Positions 1 through 14,798 of a DNA stretch of 64,000 nucleotides are shown in pieces (the first letter of the stretch is position 1; every line of letters starts with the position of its first letter). The notes below the pieces were generated by a model. That model was not told the origin of the DNA. It searched no databases and worked only from the letters and a program-made list of their open reading frames with translations. This DNA comes from Albula goreensis (taxonomy: Eukaryota > Chordata > Actinopteri > Albuliformes > Albulidae). The DNA is taken from the NCBI GenBank assembly GCA_022829145.1, contig CM040748.1:22649501-22713500 (forward strand), written 5' to 3'. The translations under genes and the position numbers were made by a program.

Positions 1-991
1 AAACAAAACTGGGAGGGAGGGAGGGTGAGTTCTCTGGCTTGGGATGTGGGGTGAAGGGGCGGGGTGATAACTCACTGAGATTTTGACTTAGCAGTGGCAC
101 TATAATACAGTAGAGAGCCATTAAATGGATATTAAAATAACTATGACTACACATATCTACAATATGACTACCATAGAATTAAACAATTGTGCCATTCTAA
201 AAAGGGGTCAAGTTAGTTGGAAGACTTGTGGGACAGAGAAATATTAGGGACAGAGGAAAGGATAAGGCCCATGAGATGAGACATACATTAAAACACAACC
301 TTAATTTCCAATTTCATTATTGCATAGTGACACATTATGTCATAAAAACTTTAGAAAAATGAATAAAGTTCAACTTTACTGAGTTAATTCTCCACAGTTG
401 CATCGTGAATGCCGCATTTACTTTCTGTCTCTTACACTGGCTCCGTGACTTACATTGAACAAGGTGTAAATTCAGCTTTTTTATGGCCCTTGTATTTCAG
501 CATGCTAATTTGGAAACTTAAGTTATTGCATTAATTACCTTGTGTTTTGTTCAATGTGTTTGTATGCAACAGTACCCCATAGTTTCACAATAAAGTGTTT
601 CATTTTGGATGCATTTTGAAATTAGAAGTAATACAACATGAATAATGCATTAATCAACACAGCCTTGAAAGGAGGAATAATCCTTAAGTCTTCATATTTG
701 GTGGAGGGGGGAGAAAATTGGTTTCATATTCTCTAAGCTGCTTAACATTTGAAAGGAATTCCCAACCACAGCTGGAAGCCAGCTCCTTGCTTAACTTAAC
801 AAGTTAGGCAGGTACCGTAGAATTAGGGAGCATCCCATTCTAAAGGGGGTAACACTGACCTCCATGAAACTCCTTTTCCCCTTATGACCACCACCCTCTC
901 AGTCACTCCATACTAACCAGTCTCCCTCTCACCCTTCCATGCCCTAACCCTGGCCCTCCACCCCACCCCACCCCCCTCACCCCCCTTTCAG
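1..991 (+). other. cacna1g: intron upstream of the last cacna1g coding exon
   Basis: This AT-rich stretch has no convincing reading frame and ends in a long pyrimidine tract (about 900-990, almost all C and T) followed by CAG. That is a textbook splice acceptor directly before the coding exon at 992. The first 25 bases hold a run of four GGG triplets spaced by single A, running into GGGTGAGT. This could be the end of the previous exon plus its donor, or only intronic G-rich sequence; too little is in the window to decide. An AATAAA near 590 lies inside the intron and is probably without meaning. Confidence 0.7.
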
Positions 992-1903
992 GTGGCTGTG
1001 GCCAATGACTCGCAGGAGGCTCTGTACACAGAAGCTGGGGAGAATGATGCGGTGCAGGGGCACAGCGGACTGTCAGTGCCCCCTACTGGCTTTCCCTCGC
1101 AACAGCAGCAGCAACCAGCGGTCCTCCTGGTTCCTGCTACACCTGGCGCCTCCCCCAAACCGGCACGTTCAAGCGTGCGCACCCAGCACAACCCCCATGA
1201 TCAATACAACGTCTCAAAATCGCCTCCACCCCCTTTACTCCCCGGCCCGCCCTTAGCCCCCCGTGGCAGGAAGCAAGACGAGGACCCGGCAGACCAGGAG
1301 GTCTCACGCATCATCAGGGCGGGTCTGATCGGTGGGGACGGGCGTGGGGATGGTGATGGTGGGGTCGCGGAGGGGCGGAGCCCCTGTCTGCGGCAGTTGA
1401 AGAAGTTCCACAGTGCGGACACTCAGGGCCGGCGGGCGCTGCTTCCCCGGCCCTCCTCCTGGCTGGACGACCCACGAAGGCACTCCATCGAGGTGTGCTC
1501 GTCGGTGGAGAGCAGCCCCCAGCGCAGCTCCATCTCCTCGGGCTTTGTGTCACGTGCTGATAGCCTCCAGCAGGCCCACCTCCTACAGCAGCATTCCTCC
1601 TCCTCCTCCCCCCGGCGCAAGAAGAAGATGAGCCCACCTTGTATCTCCGTGGACCCCCCCGATGGACAGGAGCCGGCCCCCGGCCCAGGGGGGTTCCACG
1701 CTGCACTAGGCCTGGGGGTGGGGATGCCTCCACCACTCCCCAGCAGAGACACCACCTGCCTGAGGCGACGGGCGCCTTCCAGTGACTCCAAGGACTCCTT
1801 CGACCTGGGCGGCGGGGAGGGGCTGCCCCCAGATGGTACTCCCAACCAAAAGCTATTGACTCTGCCCAGCTTCTCTTTTGAGCAGACGAGCGGCGAGCAC
1901 TAA
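992..1903 (+). CDS. cacna1g: T-type voltage-gated calcium channel alpha-1G subunit, C-terminal coding exon (partial)
   Basis: This exon encodes the last 303 or so residues of a low-voltage-activated (Cav3) calcium channel pore subunit, a plasma-membrane protein that carries T-type Ca2+ current in neurons and other excitable cells. Only the cytoplasmic tail after domain IV is present; the pore and voltage sensors lie to the left of the window. Seen here: a pyrimidine-rich acceptor ending at 991, an open frame from 992 to TAA at 1901-1903, a short poly-Gln run (37-41), Pro-rich stretches, SSWLDDPRRHSI (155-166), a Ser run (202-206), KKKMSPPCISVDPP (210-223) and CLRRRAPSSDSKD (256-268). From memory, the last three blocks match the tail of mammalian CACNA1G better than CACNA1H or CACNA1I. 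The extreme C-terminus (TLPSFSFEQTSGEH) differs from the mammalian ending. The first codon is GTG (Val) after the splice site, not a start. High GC content contrasts with the AT-rich flanks. Paralogue assignment within Cav3 is the main uncertainty. Confidence 0.87.
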   Translation: MAVANDSQEALYTEAGENDAVQGHSGLSVPPTGFPSQQQQQPAVLLVPATPGASPKPARSSVRTQHNPHDQYNVSKSPPPPLLPGPPLAPRGRKQDEDPADQEVSRIIRAGLIGGDGRGDGDGGVAEGRSPCLRQLKKFHSADTQGRRALLPRPSSWLDDPRRHSIEVCSSVESSPQRSSISSGFVSRADSLQQAHLLQQHSSSSSPRRKKKMSPPCISVDPPDGQEPAPGPGGFHAALGLGVGMPPPLPSRDTTCLRRRAPSSDSKDSFDLGGGEGLPPDGTPNQKLLTLPSFSFEQTSGEH

Positions 1904-3890
1904 GCACTGACCGACCATCGCACACACACCAACACACACTGAAATTGGTAGTCATAGTAATAATACTGTAGAGTAATAACAAAAATAATAATAATTGCAA
2001 CTATGGTTAAACAGTCAGCGATCATGAAGAATAGTGACCATCATTGTCTTTTTTTCTGTGCTGCAAAAACAAATAATGACAACGACAAGAACAGAAAAAA
2101 CATCAAAAGTGTATCCAGTCGACAGAACCAGACACAAGTACCAGAAACCAGAGATAATAATTATGACTGTTTCTCTTCCAAGACCCTTGCAAACATCCTC
2201 TAAGAAGCTGACACTGGGCCTAGACAGGGCGACATCTGCTGGCCGCTGTGGGAATTGCTCAGTGTTGGTACTGTGGGACTGTGCCCAAGACGGGGCAGTC
2301 TTGGAGGTACAAAGCAATATGAACGTTTTAGAGACACTATTTTCTTAAATTATTCGGCCATAGTGTTTGTACAGGATGTAGAATTTTTTATTTCATTCTA
2401 TTTTTATTTGTTCTTTTTGTGATTTTTTTTCAATGTTAAATTGTTTGTTGTTTTGTTTTATTTTTTCACCATAGGATATTTTTAGCTTTCTTGTTTTGAC
2501 AAAAAAGAAAGAAAAACATTTTCCAAGTGCTGAGATCCATGTATTTGTAGGAATAATATAAAAAACAACTCATTAACCTGCTTTTTGATTTTTAAGCACA
2601 AGCAATAGACCACAGTGCAGAGAATATGCGCAGAGAACAAAATTTTACACTGAAAGACAGGACTGTAAAAAGGCAGGTGGGTCGATACACAACCAGGTTT
2701 ACCAAAAACACATTTCAGTATGTTAGCACTTGAACAGAGGAAAAGTTGTCACATTTAGCTGTTAGTACTGGACTGTTTGGGCTCAGGTAACATGGGTTGA
2801 TAAGAGAAAGGCCAGGAAATACAGTATAGAGAGCTCCAGGTGCTATTTCCACCAACTCCATAATTAAGATCACAGAGCCCAGAGGGTCTCATTGTGCATC
2901 CTAAGTATATCTGTAGATCTGCTTATGGTAGTCATCCCAAATGTAACTCCCTTTGTAGGACTTTCCTTTAAAGGTGAAATCATGTGCATTGAACATGTAA
3001 CTTCTGCCTACTGGGAAAAAAATCTGATTTTCCTGTATCAGCTTTTATCTTTTGTCGGTCAGATGTCATGTAGAAGAAGGGTGTGTGTCATCTTTGCATG
3101 GGCCATTTGGATTTGTTAATACACCATCATGAGCCATAGCAGCAGACTGGTCCCATCAACAGTTATCATTTCTACTCTTTATGTCAATGTCACAAGAGCT
3201 GAAAGCTATCAATCAGTTGTACTGTGGGTTCCACTTGAATGGAGTTATGCAAGTTAAATCATATGGGTACTATTGAGAATAGCCTTGATGTGACACCGTT
3301 TCCACCAGTAAAAGAGCTGTACCTTATTTTCTGTTGATTATTTTCACTTATTTATTTATTTATTTTGGTCACAAACTGGATTTTCATTTTCTCTTCACCC
3401 ACGACTAAGCTCTGACCCACATGAGATTTTAGATTTGTGTAACCACCTCAACTAAAACAGGTGGATTCCTCTTTAGGAGTAGAACAGTAGCACTTTGTTA
3501 TTGCCTTGTGGTTATTAGTTTCTGTATATTAAAACTAGCTAATACAATAGAGCTAGAGTTTTTACCAAGTTATTAATGTATTGTTAAAAATATATTTTTT
3601 TCTATCAGTTTTGATTGTTATATCTTGGAACATGATGGAAAATCTAGAATATTTCAAAATGAGGTGCTCATTTTCCAGAATTCAGTCAAAGTACACCACA
3701 TTCAGTTTCGTCAACTACTCACAGTCAGTGGCCATACATGCATTAATCTATAAGAAGCAAGGAATTAATTTGTGAGAAACACATAAGCTGATTCCAAATT
3801 TAAAACAACCAACAAAAACAAGACATTGTAATGAAACTGAAGAAACCTCAAGAAACTTCAAATGGATAATTACAGAAAATAAACTTAAAA
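1904..3890 (+). other. cacna1g: probable 3' UTR of cacna1g
   Basis: The sequence after the stop codon is AT-rich, with T-rich blocks (about 2390-2470) and no credible frame. Possible polyadenylation hexamers on this strand are ATTAAA at 3528-3533 and AATAAA at 3878-3883. A run of overlapping ATTTA pentamers lies at about 3349-3364. The true end of the transcript cannot be fixed from sequence alone; the right boundary given here is simply just past the AATAAA. Confidence 0.45.
3349..3364 (+). promoter_or_regulatory. AU-rich element candidate (overlapping ATTTA motifs)
   Basis: A TTATTTATTTATTTATTT-type run contains several overlapping ATTTA pentamers and the UUAUUUAUU nonamer. In a 3' UTR such clusters are known binding sites for mRNA-destabilising proteins. 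It counts only if the cacna1g transcript extends this far (about 1.45 kb past the stop), which is plausible because the nearest polyadenylation-like hexamers lie beyond it. Confidence 0.3.
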
Positions 3891-5644
3891 ACAAGAATTA
3901 AGAAATGCAAGCCTCCAGTCATCTCTGACAAATTAAAGTCATGCTAAATTGAACAAATCAGTGAAAAACAAGTGCCATGTCCCCAAGCTGACAAAAGCAG
4001 AGCTAGTTAAATGGCAGTCTTATCAGTGGAGAGATTGAGGTGGCTGAAGGAGAAAGCTTTCTGAAAACACCTGCTCTAATTACAGCGACACTAGCAGGAG
4101 CGTCCAAACTGCATGCTGAACAGCTGCTATCTGGAGTGCTGAGTTCAAATCTCATTTAACATTATTAAACAGAGATTTACAAATCCAGTTCAGCAATCAC
4201 TGTCCTTCTCTTCAAGTCTCATCGCACTAAAGTGGTTTTTGATGAAACGTTAACTGAACATCATTTAACCATTTTTGGAACTTGTTTTTATTTTTATTTT
4301 TTTTTCACAAGAGCCAATTGTACACAAATGTAATTTTATGTATTGAAGAGACTGCTGTCCCAAAAGTTTTAATATGTATTGACATTATTTAAACTACAGA
4401 GAGTAAGAAGTAATAATTGTAGTATAAAAAATAATAGACAGTCTTCCATTATGATGCTCTGGATTAAGTCCAGTACATCATGGGATGTGGTTGCCCCCAT
4501 GCTACTCTATGAGTTTCCTGTTTGTCCTGTTCAGTCTCTATAATATATGATTTTAAACCCAAGTAGTAACATCTCCATCTGCTCACACTGCTTCTACTAT
4601 TTACTACTGGACTAATGTCCTTTATATCATGCTGGGCCCAGGGGGATGATGTTGATTTAATAAAGTTCCCAGGGGAGTTTTGTGTCCATGGAAAGTCCAT
4701 ACAAGCGTATCGTGACTAGGTTCACCTGTTTGTAATTATTTTCACTTCATCACCGTTTCATTATGCTTCAACACAATCTCTGAGAGAATGAGAAAAACAA
4801 CTGGCAAGGGGCAAGCATTTAACAAAGGCACAGAGAGACAGTGCTCAACATAAACTGGGCTCAATAGTTAACCCCCTGCCTATTCAGTGACACGGTGGCT
4901 GGCTGCTGAAAAATCGAGCAGAGTTTCTTTGAAAAGCGCTGGATGAAAATGCAGGACAGAAAATGGCAGTGAGGCCTTGTTTACTGGTCTCGGCCTCTTG
5001 TGCAGAGGCTTGTTGGGAGATTACTTCTCATTTGATGAGCTGGAGCACAACAAGTGTGTGTGTCTCATTACCAGCACAGTCCTCTGCTGAGAACAGTCAT
5101 TGACATGCACTAGGACAAGAAAAATCCATTTTAGACACTGCCCATGAGTGGTGGGAGGTAGATGACTGGAGATAGGTAATCGATGGGCCATCCACCCCAC
5201 AGCTCATCTCAGGTAAAGATTGGGAAAAGCAGGAGTTTCGGAAAAAGTACATGGGATGGAGAAACAGAAGTAAGAAAGTGTGATGTGTGATGGTTTTATC
5301 TTCAGACAGGAAACTGGCTGGATTTTACTCCAGACTATCATGCGCAATGGAGTTATGTACTTATATACTCAAGAAAATGGTCTGTCTGCTTCCAATCAAC
5401 ATCTGTCTTTGACTCTGAGTCATGATTAAATGCAAAATGTCCTTTTTTTTCATCACAAACAAGTTTGTTTTAATGATTCCCTGATCTCATCAAACAATTT
5501 GTGAAGGAAAAAAATGAAAAGTTGTATTTAACTAAAAGTCATAGACAAATGTTGATTGAATCCAGATGTGTGTGTTATATTTGTGTGACTGTTTGCATCT
5601 GCCTGATGATCCTTATTTGTTTTGCAACTTTAGTGAATCTAATA

Positions 5645-5881
5645 TTAATGGAGACATACACACTGGTCCAAATAAGGGTTTACAGCTCTGCCTCTGAGCA
5701 GCAGCAGGTAGTGTAAGATGTATTGCCCAAACAGACATGGTTCCCACATCCGGAGTAGCTCCCACTGATGGCGCCTGTCCAGGATCCGTCGTGTGCTGTT
5801 CAGCTCCAGCTCCACAGTGCATTGGGCTTTGAACACTCCCTCTGACAGCCACATCTCCACCTCTCTGAACTCCAGGATATA
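5645..5881 (-). other. protein-like open segment, unassigned (possible exon or pseudogene remnant)
   Basis: Read on the minus strand, about 79 codons stay open from just after a TGA near 5882 down to a stop near 5645. The composition looks like a real amphipathic protein: EFREVEMWLSEGVF, a middle part with VELELNSTRRILDRRHQW, and a Leu-rich end (HYLLLLRG). Arg codons are CGN-rich, unlike the AT-rich surroundings. On the minus strand there is a CAG just before the AGAGGTGG start and a GTAAAC after the Leu-rich part, so a splice-framed exon is conceivable, but both signals are weak. I do not recognise the family. It could equally be conserved non-coding DNA or chance. Confidence 0.15.
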
Positions 5882-6441
5882 TCAAACATGAAAGGCTTGG
5901 TATTAAGCCATTTTTATTTGTGTTTGTCTCCCTTAATACCTATTTCTTCCACATTCCATGCTTTTGAAGTTGTTAGATCTTCAGATTACTGGCATCAAAA
6001 GAGGCAAACTGGCAATCGCACATTATTCAGATTAAAAACATGAATGGGCTTGTTATGCAGTCCTGTGGCTGACCCAGGTCACAGGCACATATATGCATTT
6101 AAAGAATTCGTTGCCTGAGCAATGCGGAGTGAGAAAGGTGAATTTGTTTTCATTATTTTACTTTTTTTGATGTCAGAAAATCTTTTTTGAATATAAATTC
6201 AAGCCTGATATGAATATATAGAATGAATACAGTATTAATTTAACAGCAGGTGCAAACACTGATTTCTTATTATATACATTAATTACATGCATTTGTGAAA
6301 TGAAGGCACAGAATTTAATTAATGCAACAGTTCATTTACGACTAATTAGTTTAACTTTCTCCTCCTTGCTACAGTAAGTAGAGATGAAAGTGTTTATTGT
6401 GCCCTGGTAAGGGTTTAAACCCACTGTGGTAGTGAGGAATT

Positions 6442-6467
6442 AAACATGGATTCCAATATCCATGTTT
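6442..6467. repeat. perfect inverted repeat, 10-bp arms, 6-nt loop
   Basis: The arm AAACATGGAT at 6442-6451 is repeated as its reverse complement at 6458-6467 around TCCAAT. No larger element is visible around it. Confidence 0.5.
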
Positions 6468-9400
6468 GGGGCTGATACCTAATGCTGGTGGTTCATTTGC
6501 TGTGTGTTTCTGTTAAGGTTTGCCTACATATAGGCTAGAAACTCAGATCTTAACAGATTTGAAGACATCCTCATCTTATCACTGCGAACAGCACTTCCTT
6601 TAACACTGAAGACCATGCCAGGGATTTGCCAGCTCAGCTATTGGTCCAATTGGACAGCAGACAGAAGTGTGATGTACTTTGACACATGACTCCTCCACAC
6701 AGTGTATGTTTTAATAAAAGATTTGAAGTGCAACTTCATTTTTAGAGCTGCTTTAAGAACATAAGAATATATAATGATGATATATACTTACAACTGAGAG
6801 GGTATCCAGCATGGTGTCAAGCCTGGACTCTGCCTCTACTACTGTTTCCAAGCATTGTCTTTATTGAGATAAGGTGATTGGTAGAAAATATTTTTTATTA
6901 CAAAAAAGTGGGTGAGTTTATTGCTGTGAAATGAATTGCTTTTGCCAGATTATAGTGGAGAGCAATGAACCTAACATGAGAGGCTATGCTACATGGGACC
7001 TGGTTCTCCCAGCTGTTTAAATACATAACTGTCAGTTCACCCAATGGATGAAAAGAAGAGACCTGTATCCTGGGAAGAACAGGAGACAAGTCGCTTTTGG
7101 CCAGACCACCATTTGCATTCCATTGTCCAATGGTGTATCTCACTTGGGGGACACGTTTTCAGCATGACCTGTCTGGCCTGCACACAACTCGGTGGCCCTG
7201 AACATTATTACATAACAGCTGAGCTTATATCTCCCCCCTTGCCTTATGAAAGATCAGGTCAGATTAAAGCACATAAAATTCAATGAAATGTAGAGGAGTA
7301 GTCCCAGTACCATTTTCCTCACACATTCCAATCACTCCCTGAATGCAATTTTGTGAAACTAGTCTACAGCAGTGCCTAATTGAAGAAAAAAAAAATCATA
7401 CTTCCCTGATGATACAACTTTTTCCACAGAGTTATCCAGTAGGTAAAAGGATAATGGAATGTGGAAAACAAAGAGGAGACTGCTCTTGTGAATGCTGAAT
7501 AGGTAGGCTGTAAATAGTAAAGCAGACATGGTGTAAAACTTTAAACATTCTACATATCAACCCATATGTGCACTGCTGTACTTCACCCTTATGCACAGCA
7601 GAGGTGATTTTAAATAGAGAGATTTGAAACTGCTCTCTACCGAGAACCTAAGGAATATGTAAGATATGAAAATTCTGAAAGGAGATGTTTTGCATACCCT
7701 TAATGGTGTACTTCCCGGGGTGTGTTTGTGGCTGTGGAAGTGAACCCAAACAAAGAATTAATATGGAAGTTGCCGCATGGCACAATTTTAAAACCAGAAA
7801 TGCAGAACGAGATTAAAAATTTGTGACAGCACAGTACCCCAGACTATGGGTCTGAATTGATGTCCCCAATTAACTTACAAATGCACAGGGACATTTTTTT
7901 AATTAAAATGAGTGATCAATGTGAAGTCAACACAACAGCATTTCAGTTAGGGACGATCAAAAACAAAACCTTTATTAATGACTGAATTTAAATTCCATGT
8001 ACCCATGTGAACAGATTACATTTTGCTTTCAGAAACAAGTTTTTGCTCATTCTTCTCAATTAATATTTGATGCTGAATTGTGCCCAGTCAGGCAATAAAT
8101 CATGATGAACATCTCTTCATTTAACAATAGCCAAATGGAGCTGGACCCTGTAAATTCCCTGTCATTTTCTCCCTGTGGAAGATGTACTGGGGAAAGAATA
8201 GCCTGGTACCACCACCAGCAGTCCAGATACCCTGGTAATCCCATTAGGTGCAGGCATTTTCACACATCTTTTCATGGTCACATCTGAGTCCAGGCAAAGC
8301 CTTTGATAAAAGAACTAGCTGTGAACCACCCAAGCCCCTGCACCCTAAGGCATCTTCACAGCGCAATCGCTCAGCTCCTGCCTACACCTGCAGGTGGGGG
8401 AATAATGCAGACTCCATGCAGGTGAGTGAGTCCTCAACGAATGCAGAGGTTTACTGGACCAGAATAAAGGGTCAAAATTCTGCATATATGAGGAAATCAA
8501 ATTCTATAGATTTTGAATAATGATACAACTGCACTGTACACTTAACTGGGGATGCTTACTAAATCTTACTAAAACTAAGTCTTACGTTTTGTGAATACAA
8601 TAAGCTTATTAAGATATGCAGACAAAGAGATAATTAATCTTTCTACTGCTTAGAATAGCCTTAAAATTACGCAGAAAAGCAACAGGTAGTTTGACAAAGC
8701 ATCTCCATCACCTCTTAATGCAGAGTTCATGAAAAAGAGAAGGGTAAAACACTAATCATAAGGGGAGGCCACAGAGGTACAGGATGAACATTTTGAATGA
8801 AGAGAACCAGTAAAATGATGAATACTGAGGAGGGCCTAAAGCTCACTGTGAGTACTGTGAGTTGCCCATGTCAGACAGGGCTAGACCCTTTTCCTGTGGT
8901 CTGGTAATACTGCACGCTCCACACTTATCTCTACTGAAGATACAGCAGATACAGATGATGGACTAACAACTAATTAAGGAAGTAACTGGTTCAGTTAGGA
9001 AGTAAATTCTCCCATGCCTGTGCTCCTTATGCTCAGACACACACGTACACAAAACAAACGCATTATATAAGTTAATGACCCATGGTATGAACATACCGTT
9101 CCTATGTAAGGGGATGGGATGAGACCAGGCACGGGACATTGTTATGCTTCAACCCCTCATCCAGACAAATGCAGATCCTGGCCATGATAATCGTGGTTTG
9201 TACGGCGAAAGGTGGTTATCGTTGCATCACAATCTGGGACTGTGGAGAGGAAGAGACGGTCATTCATCATGCTCATCCTCTCTCTTTCAGTCTGTGGGGT
9301 GCCCGGCCTGGTGCGTGGTACTTTCTGCTGGTCTGACAGGACCACAGGGGCAGAGCAGATCCTATCTCTCCTGCTTCCTGTCCTGTACTATCTTCCATAC

Positions 9401-10945
9401 CATACTCTCCTATGTTCTCACTATTTTACAAGCTTAAACCAGCTCGTGCTTAGACAGATCAAGGAGCTCTCTAGCTGCTTCAAAAGAAAAGCAGACTAGC
9501 ATAGCATTTGCAGCTCTGGAATTCTTTCCACAAATATGATTATAATCCAATTTAAAATTATATTTATTGAATTAAACATTACTTTGGCTGAACAATTTAG
9601 ATGGAAATCATTATCTTTAGTTGGCTTGCATGATTTATAAACCAGAGAAAGTGGAAACTGAAAATGGCATTGAATGCTAGGCTGCCTTCCACAGTCTCAG
9701 GGTCAATTTTTACCGTTTCTGATGATATGAAGCCTGGACTGAACTTTCCACGAACACAACCTCTGTCTGACATACACAAGCTGATCACAGGCCAGCTCTC
9801 CTGGACTGATGATTCTGAATCCTTTTGACATTTCTGCTGGGTCTGTGTTTCTCTCTCAATCTTATTAAAGCTGACAGGGAAGATTGATAGTTAGACAAAA
9901 ATTTACAAACTGTCTGAGTCATTGACTCATAGAGCAGAGTAGAAGGCCGGGATGCATGATATGGTCATTGATGTTGTATCACCATTGCATTTCCTTTTAC
10001 TTAAAATACATAGAGAAGAAAAGGCAGGGTAACATTTCACAGTCACCTAGGGGTATATTGTTACCTGCGGGCTCCCAGTGGAAAAGATTAACCCTACCTA
10101 TGAATACCTATGGACCCTACCACCATCTTTGACATCACATTTGACTAAGAATATTTTTATTTTACTTTCATTTAAACTGATATTTCAACTGAGAACTCGC
10201 AAATCCAAATCAAAACATTGAGAATACAGTCATAATATTTAACATATTAAAGTAGAGCTATTCAATTTGAGGCTCTGAGGGACACAGTGTCTGTAGGAGC
10301 TGTTAGGCCTACATTGCATTAGTTCATTGTTTATGGTTTGCACCCACTTATTTTACTGTACATGTGCAAATAGTGCAAATCCCAAGATAGGAAGTGCCAT
10401 CACGTTCTTTTTTTGGATGGGCTGAGTTTGAAGAATTGTGAAGAGTGCACATCAAGCATTCTGAAGGGCCAGTGTTCCTTGGAGCAGGCAAGATAGTCAT
10501 AGACCATAATAATTTAAAACCTGCGGTTAATCACTCACATTATCACAGGTTTTAAATTTGAATGAAAATTATAAACTGTGGCAGAGCTAAACAGAGGTAC
10601 TCATAAACATGTCAGTGGAACAGAAGAGATTATCGTAAGAATGGAAAATGAGTGAGCTGATCTTGGATCAGCACTTGCATACATGTTCTTCTGGAGTGAT
10701 CTGTCTGTGCTGAGCCTCAAACCAAAGGGGAATAGAAGGGAATAAATGGAATAGAAGACTTTCCAAAAGGCAAGTTGAAACCAAATTACATCACAGTGGG
10801 TTAGATTCAATCAAACACACTTGATCAGTTTAAGAGCCTATACAAACCATACAAAACTGGCAGTACTCTCTTTAGGGGCATATGATTTTCTATGAGTTGC
10901 ATTCCAAAGGAGATGCTTGTGTGTCTCCAATAACATATAGCATCT

Positions 10946-11050
10946 ACACATCCATTATCTACACCACCTATATCTAATCCAGGTTCGCAGGTGGACTGTA
11001 GTCTATGCCAGCATACATTGAGAAAAAGGCAGGAAGACATCCTAGTTAGG
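10946..11050 (+). mobile_element. degenerate LINE 3' tail (L2/CR1/Rex-type)
   Basis: A segment beginning CATCCATTATCTACACC and continuing through AATCCAGGTTCGCAGG, ATGCCAGCATACATTG and AAAGGCAGGAAGACATCCT follows the order of blocks in a widely dispersed fish repeat, the tail of a non-LTR retrotransposon. The blocks correspond to CCATTATCTG, the GGGTCGC box, the CCCAGCATACATTGGG box and the AGGCAGGAATACACCCT box. It is eroded and has no reverse transcriptase nearby, as expected for a 5'-truncated copy. The exact family name is from memory and uncertain. Confidence 0.6.
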
Positions 11051-14691
<3,641 letters not shown>

Positions 14692-14757
14692 CATGTGGTT
14701 TGCATAATGTGACCTAATCCATATTAAATAAACCTATAGTTTATGTTTATTAACTAC

Positions 14758-14798
14758 ATCAAAAGTAGTTAACTACCTGGTGGTTAACTACTTTTGAT
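14758..14798. repeat. 41-bp near-perfect palindrome
   Basis: ATCAAAAGTAGTTAAC at 14758-14773 is mirrored exactly by its reverse complement at 14783-14798, and the nine-base centre is itself almost palindromic. A further TTAACTAC copy sits just to the left. It lies 75 bases after the (TG)n tract. It may be the terminal foldback of a MITE, but no partner terminus is obvious. Confidence 0.7.

Larger units (their letters stand above)
3891..10945. other. intergenic DNA without a recognisable gene
   Basis: AT-rich non-coding sequence. Short open frames occur on both strands, but none resembles a known family or has convincing splice context except the weak protein-like segment at 5645-5881 on the minus strand. 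A perfect 10-bp inverted repeat is at 6442-6467. I see no RNA gene and no large transposon. Confidence 0.6.

Noticed and set aside
1314-2000. 228-residue minus-strand frame across the calcium channel exon
   Set aside because: Antisense shadow of the GC-rich coding exon; low-complexity Arg/Ser/Pro composition, and the sense frame is recognised.
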